Below are positions 6,864 through 7,102 of a stretch of 7,102 bases of DNA, one piece after another (position 1 is the first letter of the stretch; the number at the start of each line of letters is the position of its first letter). Below the pieces are notes generated by a model, which searched no databases, was not told where the DNA came from, and saw only the letters and a list, made by a program, of their open reading frames with translations. Origin of the DNA: Anaerolineae bacterium (GTDB lineage: Bacteria > Chloroflexota > Anaerolineae > SpSt-600); NCBI GenBank assembly GCA_028275425.1, contig JAPWUT010000086.1, positions 1-7,102 of the forward strand, read 5' to 3'. The position numbers and the translations under genes are program-made.

Positions 6864-6922
6864 GCTGTGTTGAGCCGCTGAATGAGAGGATAGTATCAGA
6901 GACCCATCACTGGTGAACAAGG
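6864..6922 (+). other. Intergenic gap after the cas operon
   Basis: This is the only gap longer than 15 bases in the window and marks the end of the coupled cas genes. I see no strong terminator: GGCTGTGTTGAGCC right at the stop has a stem of only four base pairs and no T-run. A short inverted repeat TCAC-TG-GTGA lies at 6907-6916. Read-through into the following frame is therefore possible. Confidence 0.5.
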
Positions 6923-7102
6923 ATGGACCTGATAAGTGTAGGTTCCATAATTGCAGGGATAGTCGGTTTCATAGCCAGCATCGTAGGGATTTTGGATTAT
7001 GCAGAAAGATGGCGTGCCAGGATGTCTGCTGCTCCTGCTCCAAAGTATAAGCCCCCAGGACCATTGGAGAATCTACCTCCCCTTCCGGGAGACCAACAGT
7101 TA
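6923..7102 (+). CDS. Small membrane protein of unknown function (N-terminal part; runs off the right edge)
   Basis: An ATG at 6923 opens a frame of 60 codons with no stop before the window ends. The first residues MDLIS are followed by a hydrophobic helix, roughly residues 3-24, rich in Gly, Ile and Val with small residues spaced like a glycine zipper (SIIAGIVGFIASIVG). A basic stretch ERWRARM comes next, then a proline-rich segment (APAPKYKPPGP and LPPLPG). This predicts a single-pass protein with the positive, proline-rich part in the cytoplasm. I do not recognise the family. The ribosome site is poor (AACAAGG directly before the ATG). By hand count the 180 bases are 50% GC, lower than the cas genes appear, and codons such as ATA and AGT are more common, so it may have a different origin. 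It could be an ancillary gene of the CRISPR locus or an unrelated neighbour. Confidence 0.5.
   Translation, partial: MDLISVGSIIAGIVGFIASIVGILDYAERWRARMSAAPAPKYKPPGPLENLPPLPGDQQL

Noticed and set aside
6870..6896. Possible promoter TTGAGC / TAGTAT before the membrane protein
   Set aside because: The spacer is only 15 bases and both boxes match poorly; not strong enough to annotate.
6863..6916. Rho-independent terminator or operator in the gap
   Set aside because: Stems are only four base pairs and no T-run follows, so neither hairpin is convincing.
6913..7050. Alternative short cysteine-rich frame from GTG at 6913
   Set aside because: It overlaps the frame with a clear membrane helix, has no ribosome site and looks like random coding.
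1..7102. CRISPR array, transposon ends, tRNA or rRNA
   Set aside because: No regularly spaced repeats, terminal inverted repeats, transposase or structured RNA gene was seen; nearly all bases are coding.

Overview
The window is the effector operon of a type III-D CRISPR-Cas system. It is read entirely on the + strand and runs from a Cas10 cut off by the left edge to just past the last cas gene. Gene order is cas10 (3' part), cas7/csm3-like, csx10, csm2-like small subunit, cas7/csm3-like, cas7/csm3-like, csx19, terminal cas7-like RAMP. Csx10 as the Cas5-type subunit together with Csx19 is the III-D signature. Separate Cas7 genes, rather than one fused Cas7-Cas11 polypeptide, place it with the unfused III-D layout. 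From memory the order resembles III-D loci of filamentous Chloroflexota such as Roseiflexus. GC-rich DNA and tightly packed genes fit a (possibly thermophilic) bacterium of that kind, but host assignment is only inference.

Layout: 1-1125 is the Palm2 and C-terminal D4 part of Cas10 with an intact GGDD cyclase motif. 1136-6863 holds seven further genes. Five junctions are stop/start overlaps of 4 or 1 bases (ATGA, GTGA or TGATG), and only two gaps of 10 and 15 bases exist, so this is one translationally coupled transcript. 6864-6922 is the first real intergenic gap. From 6923 to the right edge runs an open frame for a small membrane protein with about 50% GC, not recognisable as a Cas protein.

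How it should work, from family knowledge: Csx10 caps the 5' handle of the crRNA, the Cas7 paralogues form the backbone along the guide, the Csm2-like protein forms the inner filament, and Cas10 makes cyclic oligoadenylate when target RNA binds. Three of the four Cas7 proteins keep an aspartate at the position of the Csm3 target-RNA cleaving residue. The fourth has glutamate there and a different glycine loop, so it is probably structural. No cas6, cas1/cas2, CRISPR array, or CARF/SAVED effector is seen in this window; these would have to be outside it.

The system is a known subtype. The less explained parts are Csx19, the divergent terminal Cas7, the long C-terminal extension of the third Cas7, and the membrane protein that follows the operon.
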